A stretch of DNA of 7,394 nucleotides, from NCBI GenBank assembly GCA_964494005.1, contig CAZBQE010000045.1, positions 1 through 7,394 on the forward strand, written 5' to 3'. Both the position numbers and the translations under genes were made by a program. The notes beneath the pieces were generated by a model. That model saw nothing but the letters and a program-made list of their open reading frames with translations. It was not told the origin of the DNA and did no database searches. Shown here one piece after another: positions 6,183 to 7,394 of this stretch. Numbering within the stretch: the first letter of the stretch is position 1; each line of letters starts with the position of its first letter. Source of the DNA: CAJBLF01 sp964494005. Its GTDB lineage: Bacteria; Patescibacteriota; Gracilibacteria; Absconditabacterales; Absconditicoccaceae.

Positions 6183-7319
6183 ATGTTGTGATTTCTTAGA
6201 TTGTTATTCAGCTCTAAAATTAAACCTATGAATACCATTTGGTTGCGTAGGAGGATATTGTTGGAAAATTTGGAATATCTTCAATCTTTGCAGCCGCAAG
6301 CGGCTATGTTTCCTGTTCTCAAGTCTAATGCCTATGGACATGGACTCAAACAAGTCGTAAAAATATTGAAGCATGCAGATGTTCCTTATCTTGTCGTGGA
6401 TAGTTATCCTGAATATATAGAGGTCAAAAACAATTGCAAGATTCCTATTTTACTTATGGGAGAAACCTTACTTGAAAACTATCGTAAATTTGATCACAAG
6501 ACCACGACATTTTGTGTTTATAATATCTGAACGATAAGATATTTGGGAAGATTAAATAAAGATACCAAAATCCATCTTTTCTTTAATACGTGAATGAATA
6601 GAGAAGGAATCCAAGAAGATGAATTGCCAAACATCATCAAGGAAATCCAGAGTCATCCGAATCTTATCGTGGAAGGTGTTCTGTCTCATTTTTTTGATGC
6701 AGATGAATTGTATGAATCAACTTTAACTGATCAGATTGCTCGTTTCAAACGTATGTATTATAAGGTTTTGGATGCGGGATTTGCTCCTGAATGGAGACAT
6801 ATGGGAAATAGTGCTGCTATGTTCAAAATCCAGGATGATTTTTTTAATGCGTATAGACCGGGAATCGCGTTGTATGGTTACAATCCTTTGCGTTCTGATG
6901 ATCCTTTGTACAAAAAATGAACGAATCTTTTCCCCGTTCTTTCTGTGACTTCCAGAGTAATTAGTTTACAAACTATTCGACCTGGTGAATGAGTGAGTTA
7001 TCATCATGAATATAGGCCTTCTGATAAGGAATTGATTGCAACCGTGCCGTTTGGGTATGCGGAATGATTTCCTAGAAACGCTTCCGGCAAAATTTTTATA
7101 AAACATCGTAAAAGTTTTTTTCGTCAAGTTGGTTTGATTTGTATGAATCTTTCTAGTTATATAGTTGACTCTGCTGTACATATCGGTGATGAAGTCGAAA
7201 TTGTTTCTGATAATCCGCGTGCCAAAAATAATATGCAAAATTTAGCTGATGCTGCGGGAACGATTATTTATGAAACGCTTGTGAAGCTTGATCGTGGTAT
7301 CAGACGTGAGATACTATAA
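6183..7319 (+). CDS. alr: Alanine racemase
   Basis: PLP enzyme interconverting L- and D-alanine for peptidoglycan synthesis; 378 residues, normal size. VLKSNAYGHG carries the PLP lysine (K47). HMGNSAAMF, RPGIALYGYNP and GVSY (Y273, presumed catalytic base of the second subunit) follow in family order. Six UGA codons read as Gly (residues 3, 116, 137, 246, 270, 295); G137 in NTGMNR and G295 in GYAEGFPR are family-conserved, which fixes the code. The start at 6183 adds MLGFLRLLFSSKIKP before the alternative ATG at 6228. It is preferred because it sits right behind the promoter, and similar basic N-terminal extensions are, as I recall, seen in CPR racemases. Departures from the usual active site: F133 replaces the carbamylated Lys of LKVDTGM, N135 replaces its Asp, and ICMN322 replaces the usual CMD. 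No terminator is visible after TAA. Known function is secure; full activity is inferred. Confidence 0.95.
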
Positions 7320-7394
7320 AATTAATTAATAATTAATAATGGGTCTAGGGTAGAATAGCAATAAATTTCACATATCTTTTAAGAATTTTGATCA
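7320..7394. other. AT-rich tail without features
   Basis: After the alr stop there is a repetitive ATTAATTAAT-type stretch and then unstructured AT-rich sequence. I see no hairpin, promoter or frame in it. Confidence 0.5.

Noticed and set aside
6201..7319. alr as a pseudogene or several fragments broken by stops
   Set aside because: All breaks are UGA, the frame never changes, and Gly at those codons restores conserved motifs.

Overview
The window comes from an AT-rich bacterial genome that reads UGA as glycine (genetic code 25), as in the CPR lineages Gracilibacteria and Absconditabacteria (SR1). The clearest proof is the alanine racemase gene at the right end. With standard stops it falls into several pieces, yet reading UGA as Gly restores one 378-residue protein and puts Gly exactly where the family needs it (NT-G-MNR and GYAE-G-FPR). 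The same reading merges broken frames into single genes everywhere else in the window. UAA and UAG remain the only stops. The two lineages cannot be told apart from this sequence.

Layout, left to right. (1) Minus-strand pair at 1-1311: a secreted, coiled-coil-rich protein of unknown function (505-1311) followed 22 bases later by the start of a second unknown Lys/Glu/Asn-rich protein (1-482, cut by the window edge). A near-perfect sigma70-type promoter lies in front (1394-1421). (2) A minus-strand terminator (1464-1487) closes the next gene, 1573-2757, a 394-residue protein with a probable nucleotidyltransferase core resembling the AbiEii/AbiGii type; it has its own likely promoter. (3) At 2850-3320 lies an island that looks locally richer in GC and is packed with short perfect palindromes. 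It holds at most one small, doubtful membrane-protein frame and no recognised RNA. (4) 3321-5897, minus strand: a full-length ClpC-type AAA+ unfoldase (858 residues). (5) A 285-base divergent intergenic region with direct repeats and both promoters. (6) 6183-7319, plus strand: alanine racemase, probably read from a leaderless mRNA. (7) A gene-free AT-rich tail.

The ClpC unfoldase (protein quality control with ClpP) and the racemase (D-alanine for peptidoglycan) are housekeeping functions transcribed divergently. The left half is lineage-specific material: a secreted protein pair and a solitary nucleotidyltransferase-like protein. I see no clearly new multi-gene system. The most notable signals are the palindrome island, the absence of UGA-glycine from the ClpC ATPase core, the apparently leaderless racemase gene, and active-site departures in the racemase.
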